Source of the DNA: Actinomucor elegans
Lineage: Eukaryota > Mucoromycota > Mucoromycetes > Mucorales > Mucoraceae
Length of the DNA: 64,000 bases
Direction: 5' to 3'
Assembly: GCA_026027325.1 (NCBI GenBank)
Contig: JAMSLZ010000011.1
Span: 1-64,000, forward strand
Shown here: one piece after another, positions 11,537-23,722 of the stretch
Position numbering within the stretch: position 1 is the stretch's first letter
How the letters are laid out: the number at the start of each line of letters is the position of its first letter
The notes under the pieces: generated by a model
What the model saw: the letters and a program-made list of their open reading frames with translations, nothing else
What the model was told of the DNA's origin: nothing
Databases searched by the model: none
Program-made: the position numbers and the translations under genes

Positions 11537-11923
11537 GTAATTTTGTCAGGTACACACAGACTTGTGTGTTACCTTCAATCAATTATAAATATCAAATGAA
11601 ATGGATAACAGTAAAAGACATCCTTTTATCCCATATATAATCTTTTGTATAAACTTATTTCAATCTACTTTAAAAATATATAGCTCTGCACACGACAATT
11701 TACATTTACTGTAAATGGCGATATTGTCGTTGTCAATTGCACACAGATTTGTGCGTAACCTTTTAATTAGTGTATAAATATCAAATAGAATGCTAAATGA
11801 ATAAAGATTATCTTTTATCTCTTAACTGCACTTTTACATAAATCTACACTAAAATATACATCTCTGCTCACGACAATATCAAATGTATCTTAGAATAATA
11901 AAGGGTATCTTTTATCTCATATA

Positions 11924-13583
11924 CTGTATGCGAAAAAAGGGTTTCAATGTTTTATAAATTAACCTTTTTCTCTTTACACAGCTGTCTAAAATAAAACTAT
12001 GCGGTTGATGTTAGTATCAATAGAGGGCTAAAACTTTGGCCTTTTTTCCTATAGGTTTTCCTTTATTGCGAACTCTATTTAACACTACGGAGCTAAGGCG
12101 AATTTGAGAAATTTTGATTTTTTGATTTTTCAAAATTCGTCATTACTTAGCGTCGCATAAAATTATTTTAAATTGAGCTATCGAAGAAATTTAAAACATG
12201 TTCCAAAACAATGGGACGTTCTTTATGAATAGGAAAATTAAAATAAAGAATAAAAGAAGCTGGCTCGTCCTGTCCAAATTGAATATTTTCATCACTTTTT
12301 TTTTTATAAAAAAATTAACATCATGATTCGTTCTATTACTAAAGATAAGCAAGACACTCTCAAGTCACTGTTGTCAACAAACACTCCATACTCAAGAATC
12401 CAGAAACAACTACCAAATATTTCTCTAGCCACTATTAGTAGATATAAAGCAAAGTTTTTTCCTACTACGAAGCCTGCTATCACTGGAAGGCCATGTTCAA
12501 TAAGCAATACAACAAAGAAATAGATTCGAAATAAGATGAAAGCCGGTCAATTCAAATCACCACAAGATAAAAAGGCTTATCTTATTTCAGTTGGAATTAA
12601 TATGACAATCAGGAACATTCAGTTAATGCTTCATTCTATGGGCTTCAAAGCAAAAAGAAAGCAAGAGTCTGATTTCATCTCCGAAAGCAATAGAAAAAAG
12701 CGACTTGCGTGGGCTAAACAACATAGGGTGTTAGCCAAGGACGACTGGCGTAAGTGGATATTTTCAGACAAAACAAAGGTTAACATTTGGGCTTCAGACG
12801 GTATTAAGTACTATTGGCCTCAGCTAAATGATGTTGTTCGCCCTCACTATTTAGATCTCCAAATTCAGTAGGAAGGGGGTAGTGCCATGTTTTGGACTTG
12901 TATAACAGCGAAAGGCCCTGGTTATGGTACTACAATCATTGAAGGCTCGATAAATTCATCTTTGTACGTTGAAATACTTCAGTCATCACTTAAAGATACC
13001 TTAGACTATTATGAGTTGGATTCAAAACATGTTTGTTTTCAACGAGACAAGGCCACTCCTCATAGATCAACTATTGCTAAAAAGTTGTTTCCCAAAAACA
13101 AGTTCAATGTGGACCAAATTTATAACTGGCCACCGCAAAGCCCGGATTTGAACCCAATTGAACATATGTGGCACCAATTGAAAAACCGTTTGGGACAGTA
13201 CCCAACTAAACCTCATACTGTAGAAGAACTAGAAAAGAGGATCAATATAGAGTGGTATAAATTTACTAAGGAGGACTGCCTGAAATAGATTGATAGCATG
13301 CCTGGTAGAATTGAAACTGTTATAAAAAGTAAAGGTCAACAAACAAATTATTAATTTTTTTTCCGTACTTTTTAGCAAGCTTAATTTTTTACTTTTTAAC
13401 TTTATACTTATATAAGTACTAATAAACTTTTGTTTGTTAAGAACAAAGCATATATCATCTGAAAGCCCTTCATTTCTTCTGCAACTTTCTCTAAGTAACA
13501 TGTTTGTTTTATAGAGTTATAAGCTGCTTATATGATGAAATATTCAAAATTGGAAAACATTGAAACCCTTTTTTCGCATACAG
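11924..13583 (+). mobile_element. Tc1/mariner element 2 (DD37E spacing), 1660 bp
   Basis: The inverted ends CTGTATGCGAAAAAAGG and CCTTTTTTCGCATACAG are flanked by TA on both sides (11922-11923 and 13584-13585). The right flank (TAATCTTTTGTA) matches the repeat unit at 11638, so the insertion split that repeat. It contains one transposase gene on the plus strand with three in-frame TAG codons. Confidence 0.92.
12323..13354 (+). pseudogene. Tc1-family transposase of element 2, three in-frame TAG stops
   Basis: One continuous frame runs from MIRSITKDKQ to ...QQTNY, broken only by TAG at 12521, 12869 and 13286. No frameshift is needed. Compared with element 1 the stops replace Tyr, His and Tyr. 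The first catalytic motif reads IFSDKTK instead of SDETK, and the third is SPDLNPIEHMW. The second motif is FQRDKATPH, and the spacing to E is again 37. The gene is the same subfamily as element 1 but is dead by point mutation. Confidence 0.9.
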
Positions 13584-13733
13584 TATAATCTTTTGTACAC
13601 ATTTATTGGAACCAACTATTAAGCATAAATCTCGGCACACGACAGTGAGCGGAGATGTATATTTTAGTGTAGATTTATATAAAAGTGTAATCAAGGGATA
13701 AAAAGTTACGCACAAATATGTGTGTATGTTATA

Positions 13734-15394
13734 CAGTGACTCGCAAAACTGTTCAAACGTTTGACATTTTTTTATAAATCGCATTCAAAATCAAACTTTT
13801 CTATCGCTGATTTTGATGTTACTATATTGTTGTAAAGAGCAAATCGTGTAGATTACATTCAAAAAAACTTTGGTCAAATATTTCCATTTATGGAATAGTT
13901 ATTGTGACTTCAATTTGATTTATACATTTGAACAGTTTTGCATGCACAAGCTAAAATGGAAAAATCGTTGAACCACAAGTTGGCTTTTATTCCAAGGTCT
14001 CTTATATTTAACATATGTCTTGGCTAACATATGAAGAAGATTTTACTACAATTATACGCTCACATTATATATCAACTTTTCCAATTTAAGTCTAAATATT
14101 GTTGGACATGCGCGCTATATCAACCGATCAACGTAACCAAATCATATCTCTTCTAAATTCCGGTCAAAGTGTTCGTAAAGTATCTGAAAAGGTTGGAGTT
14201 AGCATCAGTACTGTATCCAACATCAGTAGATTAGAATGTTCACTGGAAGAAAACTGTGCAAAAGTGGTAGACCCGAGGCCCTGTCTAGTGCTGATAAACG
14301 ATATTGTGTACGTTTGATTACTAAAGGCAGAATGGATAACGCTGTTAAAGTCAAGAAACAGCTTCAAATTGATCATGGAATCCATGTTAGCGCTGATACT
14401 ATTCGTAGAGCTCTCCGTAAGGAGGGTTTGGGGGCTATTGAAAAGAAGAAGCCTAGATGCTAAGTGTAAAAAATGCCAGAAAAAGGCTCGCATGGTGTAA
14501 AGCTCATCGTTATTGGACAATTGATGACTGGAAACGTGTGGTATGGTCAGATGAGACCAAAGTAAATCGCTTCAATTCGGATGGACGCACTTGGGCCTGG
14601 ATTCGGGATGGTCAAACGTTGCAACCGCGACATATTAATGCTACGGTAAAACATGGAGGAGGTAGTATTATGCTTTGGAGTGCGATTACGTACGCTGGTG
14701 TTAGATGGATGTGCAAGATTGAAGGCCACATGGATAAAACACTATATAAGGAGATCTTAGAAGACGAACAGAGACAAACGATCGATTTTGCATGCGAAAA
14801 TTTGGGTCTCCGGCGTGACCAAATCATATTCCACAGCAGGACAACGACCCCAAACACACTTCAAATCTCGTAAAAGACTACCTTAAAGAACAGGAGTACC
14901 AAGTCATGGACTGGCCACCACAGTCACCAGACCTCAACCCTATCGAGAATATGTGGAGGTTATTGAAACTGCGCTTAAATGAGTATGAAGCACCTGCAAA
15001 AGGTATGAACGACCTGTTCGAAAGATCGAAGGAAGTTTGGTATGACATCATTAAGAAGGAGGAGTGCCAAAAGGTTATAGAAAGCATGCCAGAGCGTATT
15101 CAACAGTGTATCAGAGCAAAAGGTTACTGGACAAAGTATTAAATGCCGTTTAAACACTGATATTTGTCATATTTGATATCCGTGCAAAACTGTTCAAATG
15201 ATATTCTGATTTTCTGTGTCCGATTAAATTCCTGAAAATGGCAATTTATTAATAAATTTTTTCTTGAATACATTCCTGACTCTTTTCTCTTTCGAATGAT
15301 ATTAATTATATAGTATGTTGATAATGAAGAACTTCAGGTTTGAACCCGATATTTAAAAAAGTATCAAACATTTGAACAGTTTTGCGAGTCACTG
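13734..15394 (+). mobile_element. Tc1/mariner element 3 (DD34E spacing), 1661 bp
   Basis: The ends CAGTGACTCGCAAAACTG and CAGTTTTGCGAGTCACTG are exact inverses, with TA on both sides (13732-13733, 15395-15396). Inner, oppositely oriented copies of the terminal motif occur near 13925-13947 and 15182-15203. Its two flanks belong to different repeats (the tRNA-side repeat on the left, an LTR on the right). Confidence 0.92.
14108..15142 (+). pseudogene. Tc1-family transposase of element 3, several frameshifts
   Basis: It starts at MRAISTDQ with a helix-turn-helix (SGQSVRKVSEKVGVSISTV). Frames change near 14230, 14460 and 14835. Catalytic motifs are WSDETKVN, then QQDNDPKHT (readable in the third frame), then SPDLNPIENMW, with 34 residues between the second D and E (classical DD34E). 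The C-terminus is GYWTKY. It belongs to a different subfamily from elements 1 and 2 and is close to element 5. Confidence 0.88.
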
Positions 15395-15396
15395 TA

Positions 15397-15672
15397 TACA
15401 AAATTGAAGTTCGGATTTAACTTGATATTATAGACGATTGAGTTAGTCAAAGACTGCGCTCATGGAGTTAACAAGGATTTATAGTAATCCATTCTAGTAC
15501 GACTTTATGTTCGGTGATAGATAGTTTATGAAGGTTAGTTGCACTAAAGCATTGATTTCCATATATATCTCTTAACCGACGTTACAAAGCTATCAAAGCA
15601 CAAGCTGGGTATAAGCATTGTCGAACATTGACCTGATTGGTGACGGACACTGAACAAGTCATGTTTACAACA
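15397..15672 (-). repeat. LTR fragment (family 2), minus strand
   Basis: It matches the family-2 LTRs at 17300-17663 and 26704-27066 from the internal TATACAAAATTG to the outer end ...TTTACAACA. It lacks the other ~85 bases of the LTR, which should be left of Tc1 element 3 but are not there. Confidence 0.85.
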
Positions 15673-15955
15673 AAGCCAACCGGTGTACATGATTTATCAC
15701 CTTTTTACCCAATACCTTGTTTTTTGGACATTTTAAACCCCGAAAAAAGACAACTGTCAAGCGTAAGAAACAACAATAGATCACATTAAGTCGTCCACAC
15801 CATCCACGTCCAACCAAAGTCCAATCTCTTATCAACCTTCCGAAGTTTTATTAAGTTTTAAACGAACTACTTCGATCGTTGACATTTCCAACTCTAAAAT
15901 TGAGATCGCCTCCCAGATTCTTTCTAAAAGATCTCGAGAAGAATCACCTTCTGAT

Positions 15956-17052
15956 ATGCCTACCAGTCCTGCCCCCAAAAAGCATAATTTAAAACGCAAC
16001 ACTCCTACTGCAACAGCTATGGAACCATTCAAAGTCTCTTCAAAGCCTGTTACTCGCTCAGTCCTGAATAAATCTCGCATCCCTCTCAATGTTGATGTGC
16101 CTTCAGTTACACCAACGGAAATTGGAGTCACTATTCCCACCAATCAACTCACTACCAGCACGGTTCCTTCTGCAAACTCATTCAACTTCGTAAAAGGTCA
16201 ACTACCAAATGATATACATGCTCATGCTCAGATGCCTGAATGGATATCCAACATTTACAAAGCAATCGAAAATCAGAAACTCGAGTTTGAATCGCTTAGA
16301 ATTCAACAAGCTGAAACCAATCAATTAGTGTCTGAACTACATGAAACACGAGCAGCATTAATCCAAGCTAATGCTCTCAATGCTGACCTCCAAACACAAA
16401 TCCAAGCCCTCCAAAAACAGCTCAATCAACAACCTAACATACCACAGTTTGACAGCACCTCTGACGATGTGAATATGGATGATCAAAATCAAGGAACCTT
16501 AGCCATCGAAATATGCCAATCCAGACTACACTCCTCTTCCTCGCGAAGTACCGATCATGAAACCCTCATATTTGAAGATGGCCCAGAAAGGTATTAATGA
16601 TCAACCAACGACGAAAAAACCTTCCCGTCGCCCATTATCGAAGCAACAGCGCAAGATTATTGCCCGTGCCTTCATTCCAGTTGCCACAAGCCAAGGTTAT
16701 CAATGGATCTCCTTCTTTGGTCGTGGTAAAACTCCTATCACTGCCATTAAACACACTCTTCGTCGACTTGGCATTATGGTTTCACGAATTATTGATATTC
16801 AAACACCAGGCCAAAATATACACTCCATCCTGGTACACAACGACTATGCACAGGAAGTAATAAACATTCTCAAGATCAGTAGTGTAGAGACTGTGGAATT
16901 CGATCCCACTGCTGCTGAAGTTCTCAAAGACCCAAAATACGCTACTCTAGACGAAGCCGCTCGTGCTGAACAGGCTCTGTCCATTCACCAAAACCGTCTT
17001 GTTAGATTGATACAACGCCTCGCAGCTCCAGTTAAACTTGCTGTAGCGCATG
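15956..17052 (+). pseudogene. LINE ORF1 (nucleic-acid-binding protein), frameshifted and truncated
   Basis: The first ATG in frame is at 15956 (MPTSPAPKKHNLKR). An open frame without ATG extends upstream. Residues about 85-165 form a Gln/Ala/Leu-rich coiled coil. The frame shifts near 16490-16510. The second frame carries a basic stretch (KKPSRRPLSKQQRK) and an RRM-like region (IARAFIPVATSQGYQWISFF onward). It stops where an LTR begins at 17053, so any C-terminal zinc knuckles are lost. Confidence 0.7.
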
Positions 17053-17924
17053 TGTTGTATTCCACCTACTATTTTGCATCGACATAATAGTAAGGAATCA
17101 ACTGTTCATTTATGTCATACACGGACTCTATCTGATAACCCAATCAGATTAACGAGGCCTGCATAAATACAAGCGATGTGTCATCCTTAGAACTATTAGC
17201 CAATAATCCTTACAAGAAACACGCGACATCATACTATCGAGTAGTATCGAGTGTATCTCAAGATAAGACCTGAATATCGAATAACGCGTGGGTTATACAT
17301 GTTGTAAACATGACTTGTTCAGTGTCCGTCACCAATCAGGTCAATGTTCGACAATGCTTATACTCAGCTTGTGCTTTGACAGCTTTGTAACGTCGGTTAA
17401 GAGATATATATGGAAATCAATGCTTAGTGCAACTAACCTTCATAAACTATCTATCACCGAATATAAAGTCGTACTAGAATGGATTACTATAAATCCTTGT
17501 TAACTCCAGGAGCACAGTCTTTGACTAACTCAATCGTCTATAATATCAAGTTAAATCCGAACTTCAATTTTGTATAAATAGCTCATCATTTTAATGCTTT
17601 AATAAATCAATTCGTTTTATCAGTCTGGTTATTTTTACAGTCTTTATTATATTCGATATAACAATACAATTACAACAATGCGTGGTTGAAAAGCTTATTA
17701 GTGGCTGCTGGGATTGGACTCCGTTGTACGGCCATGCGTGCTGATAGATATTGAATGCTACACTATTAAGCTCTGATGAAATGTATATAAAGAAGACTTG
17801 ATTTTGAATTGTGAATAAACATTAGAATAACTTTTACTATCAGGATAGCTGATTCCATTTACTGTCTATTCTTTTATTATTGTATTTTAAATTATATCCT
17901 TCGTCTTTAGCACCGGATATAACA
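17053..17924 (+). repeat. LTR of another family, split by a nested solo LTR
   Basis: The outer bases are TGTTGTATTCC and ...GATATAACA, with the usual TG...CA ends. The middle is interrupted by the solo LTR at 17300-17663. The flanking pentamers are GCATG and GAATG, so there is no perfect target duplication. LINE sequence is missing between the two flanks. I infer the ends from sequence form only. Confidence 0.55.
17300..17663 (+). repeat. Solo LTR (family 2), perfect target duplication
   Basis: 364 bases from TGTTGTAAACATG to CGATATAACA, flanked by ATACA on both sides (17295-17299 and 17664-17668). It is homologous to 15397-15672 and 26704-27066, both in the opposite orientation. Confidence 0.93.
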
Positions 17925-18734
17925 GAATGCACCCACGCTCGGGATATCCATCAGCTTTTGCCGACTTTTCGTCGCGGGTCATCGGCATCTACAATCGACT
18001 ATCTCTACGCATCCCCAATACTTCACCAGTCATTGCAAACATCGGATACCGAATTTATCTCATCCCAATGGACTGATCATGCTATTTTAACTGCCACCTT
18101 CCAATTCAAATCTTCCAGACAAGGCCCAGGTCTATGGCGAGCTCATCCCCATCTAGCCACCAACCCTTTCTTTAAAACTGCTCTTTTTGAAGCCCTGGAT
18201 GCCTTTCATCTTGAGCAATCGACAAATCTTCCAATTTCGGCTCAAATCAAATGGGATCAACTAAAAGCCTTGATAAAACCCATAGCTCAACGAATTGGTC
18301 GACAGAAAAAAGCGTGGCAATTAAGACACATTGCTCGTCTCCAACGAAAGCCCAACAAACTACTCAGGAAATACAAAATTACGCATATCATACAAGTACA
18401 ACTACCGGCCATTGAATCTATGATCGCATCCCTTCAACATGATCTCTCTGAAACTATCGCCTTGCGAGCTGGAAAACGCTGGCGTGAAAATGGAGAGAAA
18501 TCCGCCGGATACCTCAAGAGGACAATTGCCACTCGAGCGATCAAGAAAACGATCCCAAGCCTATTACATCCAATAACAAAAGAAGGAGCTCACTCACCAG
18601 CTGAACTAGACAGTGCAGTCTCCACCTTCTACAGAGAGCTATATACCACACAGCCGATATCCACGCCAGATGTCGAACAATTGATCTCTACCATCCTCCC
18701 TGAAGATCGTATATCCATATCCGTCCACGATCTC
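17925..18734 (+). pseudogene. LINE ORF2 fragment: end of AP endonuclease and linker
   Basis: The frame reads RRGSSASTIDYLYAS and then SQWTDHAILTATFQF, the S-x-IDY and DH catalytic signatures of LINE apurinic endonucleases. A basic linker follows. It runs in frame to the CACTA insertion (VHDL). The N-terminal two thirds of the endonuclease is absent. Confidence 0.85.
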
Positions 18735-18970
18735 CACTATGGCGAAAATATTGTGTGCTACCCATAATATTATGTGGTAAAACGACGATTTTATTATCAT
18801 TTACCTACTAATACTATAGATTTACCTACTAATAATAATCTGCGAACCAATGAAATTAGAGCAATTATTTTCTATGGCTGCGCAATTAACAGTGCTTTGC
18901 TCATTTATTAGTGGTTACTCCTAATATTAGTGGAAAGCAGACAATAATGTTATGGGTTTAGTCAATATTA
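18735..18970. promoter_or_regulatory. Subterminal repeat array, left end of CACTA copy 2
   Basis: Several short motifs of the type CCTAATATTAG / CCATAATATTAT / CCTACTAATA recur near the terminus. CACTA elements usually have such subterminal repeats as binding sites for an element-encoded protein. That role is inferred here. Confidence 0.5.
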
Positions 18971-19012
18971 TAACATAAATTGACAATAAGAAAGAAAAGC
19001 CTGAACTCCATT

Positions 19013-19210
19013 TTATTTGCAAACAATTTTTATGTATTCTTGTCTTTTGCCGATGAAAGCCAAATCTTGCAAACTTCTTATAAATGAGTACATGAAATTC
19101 TGATGCTTGTACGCAACAACATAATCCTCGTTTATTTTATTTACTAAAATGAACTCTGCTTTTCGTTTCAACGATCTTTTATGTAAATTCCTAGAAACGT
19201 TTAATTTCAA
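19013..19210 (-). CDS. Small conserved open frame in CACTA copy 2 (65 aa, unknown)
   Basis: Identical to the frame at 5673-5870 of copy 1, basic (HKRSLKRK), with no recognised domain. It lies between the transposase 3' end and the element terminus. Confidence 0.25.
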   Translation of the reverse strand: MKLNVSRNLHKRSLKRKAEFILVNKINEDYVVAYKHQNFMYSFIRSLQDLAFIGKRQEYIKIVCK

Positions 19211-19479
19211 CGTTTGTCAAAAATAATGTTGAACAATTGTCTTTCAAATGCGTTTATTATTCGTTGAAAAGTCTCTTATACAGGTCAGGTTGCAAAAAAT
19301 TCTCTTGTAAATTACTCTTTTGGAAACAAGAACGAATCGCTAGTTCCATTTAATAAGCTGAGCACTTTCATTGCCGTGATTTAGCCTTTGGCTAATAGCT
19401 GTGTATTTAAAATGCTGAATGACATTAAGAATGAGCTGCCATTAAGTGTCTAATTTACTCAATTTTATGTTTAGTAAAA

Positions 19480-19605
19480 TTATAGAATAAAGAAAGAAAG
19501 AAAGAAAAAAAGAAAATACATTGCGTTAAAAAAAAAGAAATACATTGCGTAAAAAAAAGAAATATATTGCGTAAAAAAAGAGATAAATTATTGTGTAAAA
19601 AAAAA
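19480..19605. repeat. Short A-rich tandem repeats inside CACTA copy 2
   Basis: Inverse counterpart of the block at 5275-5400: GAAATACATTGCGT units separated by A-runs. Confidence 0.75.
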
Positions 19606-20347
19606 ATAGGTCAAGTAGCGATTATTAATTGCCAGTAATCTTAGTCATTATTGCTAGGCGGTTATTTAACTAGATGATTTATTGTCAAAATCATATATCC
19701 ACTTCTCAAACTACAAAAAAACGCGTTCGTTTTTGGACTTTCGAGTAATTGATGATTATGATAGAATTCTTAATGACGATCGAAAGCTTCAAAAACATGC
19801 ACGTTTTTTTAGGTGCTAGAAAACTACAATCGATGAACATTTTTGCTGTCTGTTGGAAAATTAATCCGCATTGCTTGATAATAAACTAATTTTACTATAA
19901 AGATAAACAAGAGCATTAATCATATTTTACATTTGGTTTTAAAGATTAACTGGAGCAACTAAATAGTCAATTAACATTATTGAATGATGAATATAGAACT
20001 GTATAACTTGGGTTATCCTGGTTCTATATTTCTGATATTATGAAATAATTTCTTAAACATCAGGGAAATGGGTTAAATTTTTGATTAAGAAATGTTTTTA
20101 CATTCTGTTGCAAGATTGCTAATACCTTTCTCTCGAATTAATAACATGATATATAAAAACGAGTTAAATTATCTATAGTTTATATCTACTACAGAAAGTG
20201 TAAATACCTATTTTACTTTTGCTATATTATGATGAAGTCCTTTTGGAGGGAAGCTTTATATTATTTTCGGTGGTTTAAATACATAATCAATTCAGAGAAC
20301 AATTTTATTTCAAAATAAAACGCTTTTTGCTCTTGTCTTCATGCTAT

Positions 20348-23317
20348 TTACAAACGACTTAATATGCCAGCATTTTGCTCTAGATCTTGTTTAAATATAT
20401 GATGAGAGATGATCTTGAACTCTTTCTCATTAGATTCACTTGAACGCACAAGACCTACACTGGCAACAATATCTTCAAACCGACAGACAGCGTAACTGTG
20501 TGCACCGCTACTGTGCAGCTCAACCAAAGCAATAGTCTTGTCATATTTGGTAGTTGCATTCTTTTTCGCTAAATCAACCAAAGCCAAATACTGTGGTCTA
20601 CCATTGAATGAATGCTCGAAAAAGAAAACGATAGAACCAATGAACCAGCTTTCACGAATGGAATTATTTCGACTATTAACAAAGGTTGGTTAATCAAAGA
20701 GGTTTTTGTTCTTGAGCTAATTACTTACTTCAAGTAGCTGGCAGTGATCATCACGTAATTGTTTCCTCGACGATATTCATTTATATGGCTTTTATACATG
20801 GTAGACGTATATACATTGCCATATGCCCAGGCACGACCAGCGATGGAAATACTATTCAACGAATCAATTTCAGCAATATTTACACCATTTGCTTCAGTAC
20901 GGCGATAGTAATGCAATAGCGCCTTCAAAAAAGTTTGAGTGGAGACACCAAAGGGAAGAGTATCCACTGAAATATTACTAAAGGGAGCCCATAATTGTGG
21001 ATCACTAGCATCACCAGAAGGGTTATTCCTGAAAGTGGATTCGCTGTATTTTCGAGGAGTGATCAGGTCAAGCTCAGTATGAACATCCCAAGTCTGGCTG
21101 TTTATATGATTACGCGTTATGAGTCTTTCCAAGATATTACCAGCGTTTGCGCCAGCATCAACCTTTGACTTGATGAGCTTTTTGTATTTTCCGATGCTTC
21201 TTTCCATTGATCGGGCGGAATATGCTCTCAACACACCTTGTTGTTTGATCATATAGACTATATGCGAAAGGTAGTGTTGAACAGGCTTGAATACACCGGA
21301 ATGAATACGCTTTGCCTTGATTTCTGCCAACAAAAATTCTTGCCATTCTTTGATATATCTTTGGAAAGTATGTAAGTAAACTAGATTTATGAGTACAAAA
21401 AAATATATTTACCTTTCCATCAGAATAAGGTCTTCAATAGAAAGTTCCCATTTAAGAGCCAATGCGACAGCTTTTGTCAGATGAATCAATGGTTTCTTAG
21501 CGGATTCTTGAATCAATTCAGGAACGAACAAGGTGGGAATCATATATAAGAAAATATCAATCCAGTCAACAGCACGTTTGCCACCACTCTTGATAATTGG
21601 ATCTTCCCATTTGGATGAAAAGGATGTCGGTACAGTGGCTCTAGAAGCTTCAACAAGTTTACCAATTTTGATGAGCGATAATTTTGGAATATAGAAAGTA
21701 TACGGCCATTCATCAGCAGACTTCAATCGGGCATCACTCAATTCATCTTCATTGGGCTTATATCGAGTTTTTCTTGCTGCATTGTACTCTTTACCCATGT
21801 CGACTGTCAGCATATTGAATACGTGTTGAGCGATACCTTGTCCGAGAAGATGCATTTCGTCTAAACCAAAAAAGTAGCGCCAGTAAAACTGGGAAGTATT
21901 GCAAATGGTGTTGCAGACTTGATACTGTAGCTCTATGAGGTAAAAAGAAAAAGAAATGTTAAAAACTTGTAAAGATTAATGCTGATTATAGTACTTACAT
22001 TCGCTGCATCTGGGGAAATGAAATCGTTTCTGCTTCTGATCTCATTGTCGATCGTTAAAAAACAATTATGATAATCATGACGTTCAGCTTGGACACGACA
22101 AATACGGCAACCAAACGTAGCCATATGACCAATATGATTTGCAAGCTCAGCTGCAGCAGGAAGATCACCAGTAGCCATCACCAAGTTGACTTTAGCTTGA
22201 CAAACAATTACACCATCCTTTTGTACAAGCATGCCTTTGGTAGACAGAGCATGAAACTCATCAATAATAGGCTTTAAAAGGTATGCATGTACTTTGGGTA
22301 GTTTGGACCTGGCAAGATCGCCAATTGAAGCATGTATTCGTCTTGGTAGCGGTATTCTGGGGGAATGTTCATATTCAAGAGATGGATGATTGTTAACTTG
22401 TCCCCTTTATGATTCTTGCTAGTACAGAAACCATCGACAAAAAGAACCATTGCGACATCATCTTCACCGGAAAACAGAATGCTATTATCCTTAAAGTACT
22501 TGTATGCTGCACCATCAAAGTAATCTTTATATTCACCGTCAGTTGATTTATAGTTGTAGCGGTATTTCATCAAGTCTCTTGTCTTTGCATTCGCAAGCAT
22601 TTGAGCGACTTGTTCACCAATAGGAAGCATCTTCATAGAGCGACGAGGTTTACCATGATCATCAAAGCGATTTTCTTTACAAGCAGGGTTTTTACATTGA
22701 ATAGTCTCTATATCTTCCTTTTCAAACAGCATGCAACCATTGACGCAGACATCATGAAAATGACATTGAATATTGGTTTTTGCTTTAAGAGTACGATCCA
22801 AGGTATCAGGGAACATGAGAGTGGATGGTAGGTAACCTATATATAATGGGAATAAAAGCTGATAAGTACTTTTTTTTTAACTCTATTTGAATAGATACAT
22901 ACCCAATCCATCGGTTTTACGGCTCTCTTCATTGTTTTTGATTATGGTACGCATTAGATAGACAAGTTCTCTTTGAGCCTCTCGAGGAATACCATACGTG
23001 TCGCAAATATCTCTCAATTGGATGCTATTTAATTCCGTATTGGTGAAAAGGTTTTGATCCGAGGATTTGACGTTGTAAGCAATTGGAGTAGGCTCTATTT
23101 CAAACAAGGTATATTGTTAAATTAAAAGCTTTAGTAATATATCTGTTAACTCACCTTGGACAGGAATGCTAGCTTCTTGCGTTTGGACGACCCTTTGTTT
23201 TCTATGATCACGATTATGGCTATAGTGATTACTCCTAGCTTTAACAGTTTTGAATGGCCTCAAACAAGTAGCGCAAGTATATTTATATGGTGTAGCAGAA
23301 GAGGAAACTTTGCCCAT
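20348..23317 (-). pseudogene. CACTA transposase (Tnp2 family), copy 2, one frameshift
   Basis: Same six-exon layout as copy 1, with the start at 23317 and the stop at 20348. In the third exon near 22276 the run reads four T (on the coding strand) where copy 1 has five. The frame therefore ends just after the ILPGPNYPK segment and resumes in another frame. Everything downstream (VMATGDLPAAAELA, the DUF4218-like segment and the last exon) is otherwise intact. The homopolymer difference may be a real inactivating deletion or a sequencing error. Confidence 0.85.
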
Positions 23318-23722
23318 TTAAAGATAAGTAAAAACAAGTAAATATATCGAATTAATGAATAGCGGTTTTGTTGTTTAGAAAAAGCAGGTCTTAAATACGT
23401 TTGCTTGGTCTACAATTGACAGAGTTCTCAATGGTAATTCATTGTTTTAGGCTGTTGAATCCTTTGAACTAATCAGCTTTTCATATTACTCAGCCTTCCA
23501 GATTATTCAGATATCGAATACATTTTAATGGATCCTTATGATTTCTAATCAAGCTAATTCCTTTCCAAGTCAGTCATACCTGTCAGTAAGCTTACTTTCC
23601 AGAAAGCTCTTTGGACATTAGTAAGGATTACTAATGGATAAATGGTAAAGTACGCTTATAAAACAGTTAAATAGCTCAAATCATTCAATCACTTTTCTTT
23701 ATAATATATTTACTTTATAGCT

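Larger units (their letters stand above)
11540..13731. repeat. Tandem and inverted repeat cluster downstream of the tRNA gene
   Basis: Units of roughly 170 bases recur at about 11548 and 11717. Shared parts include CACACAGA(C/T)TTGTG(T/C)GT, TATAAATATCAAAT, (A/T)CTTTTATC and CACACGACAAT. A copy in opposite orientation lies at about 13590-13731. The cluster is split by Tc1 element 2 at a TA. It begins right behind the Pol III terminator. I do not recognise the family, and it has no visible coding capacity. Confidence 0.6.

Noticed and set aside
11431..11640. Open frame over the tRNA gene
   Set aside because: It merely reads through the tRNA-Gly gene; the cloverleaf explains the sequence.
12323..13354. 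TAG read as an amino acid
   Set aside because: Normal genes in the window end in TAG, and the same gene also has a damaged catalytic motif.
17048..17929. GCATG/GAATG as a target duplication of the outer LTR
   Set aside because: One mismatch, and LINE sequence is missing between the flanks, so the similarity may be chance.
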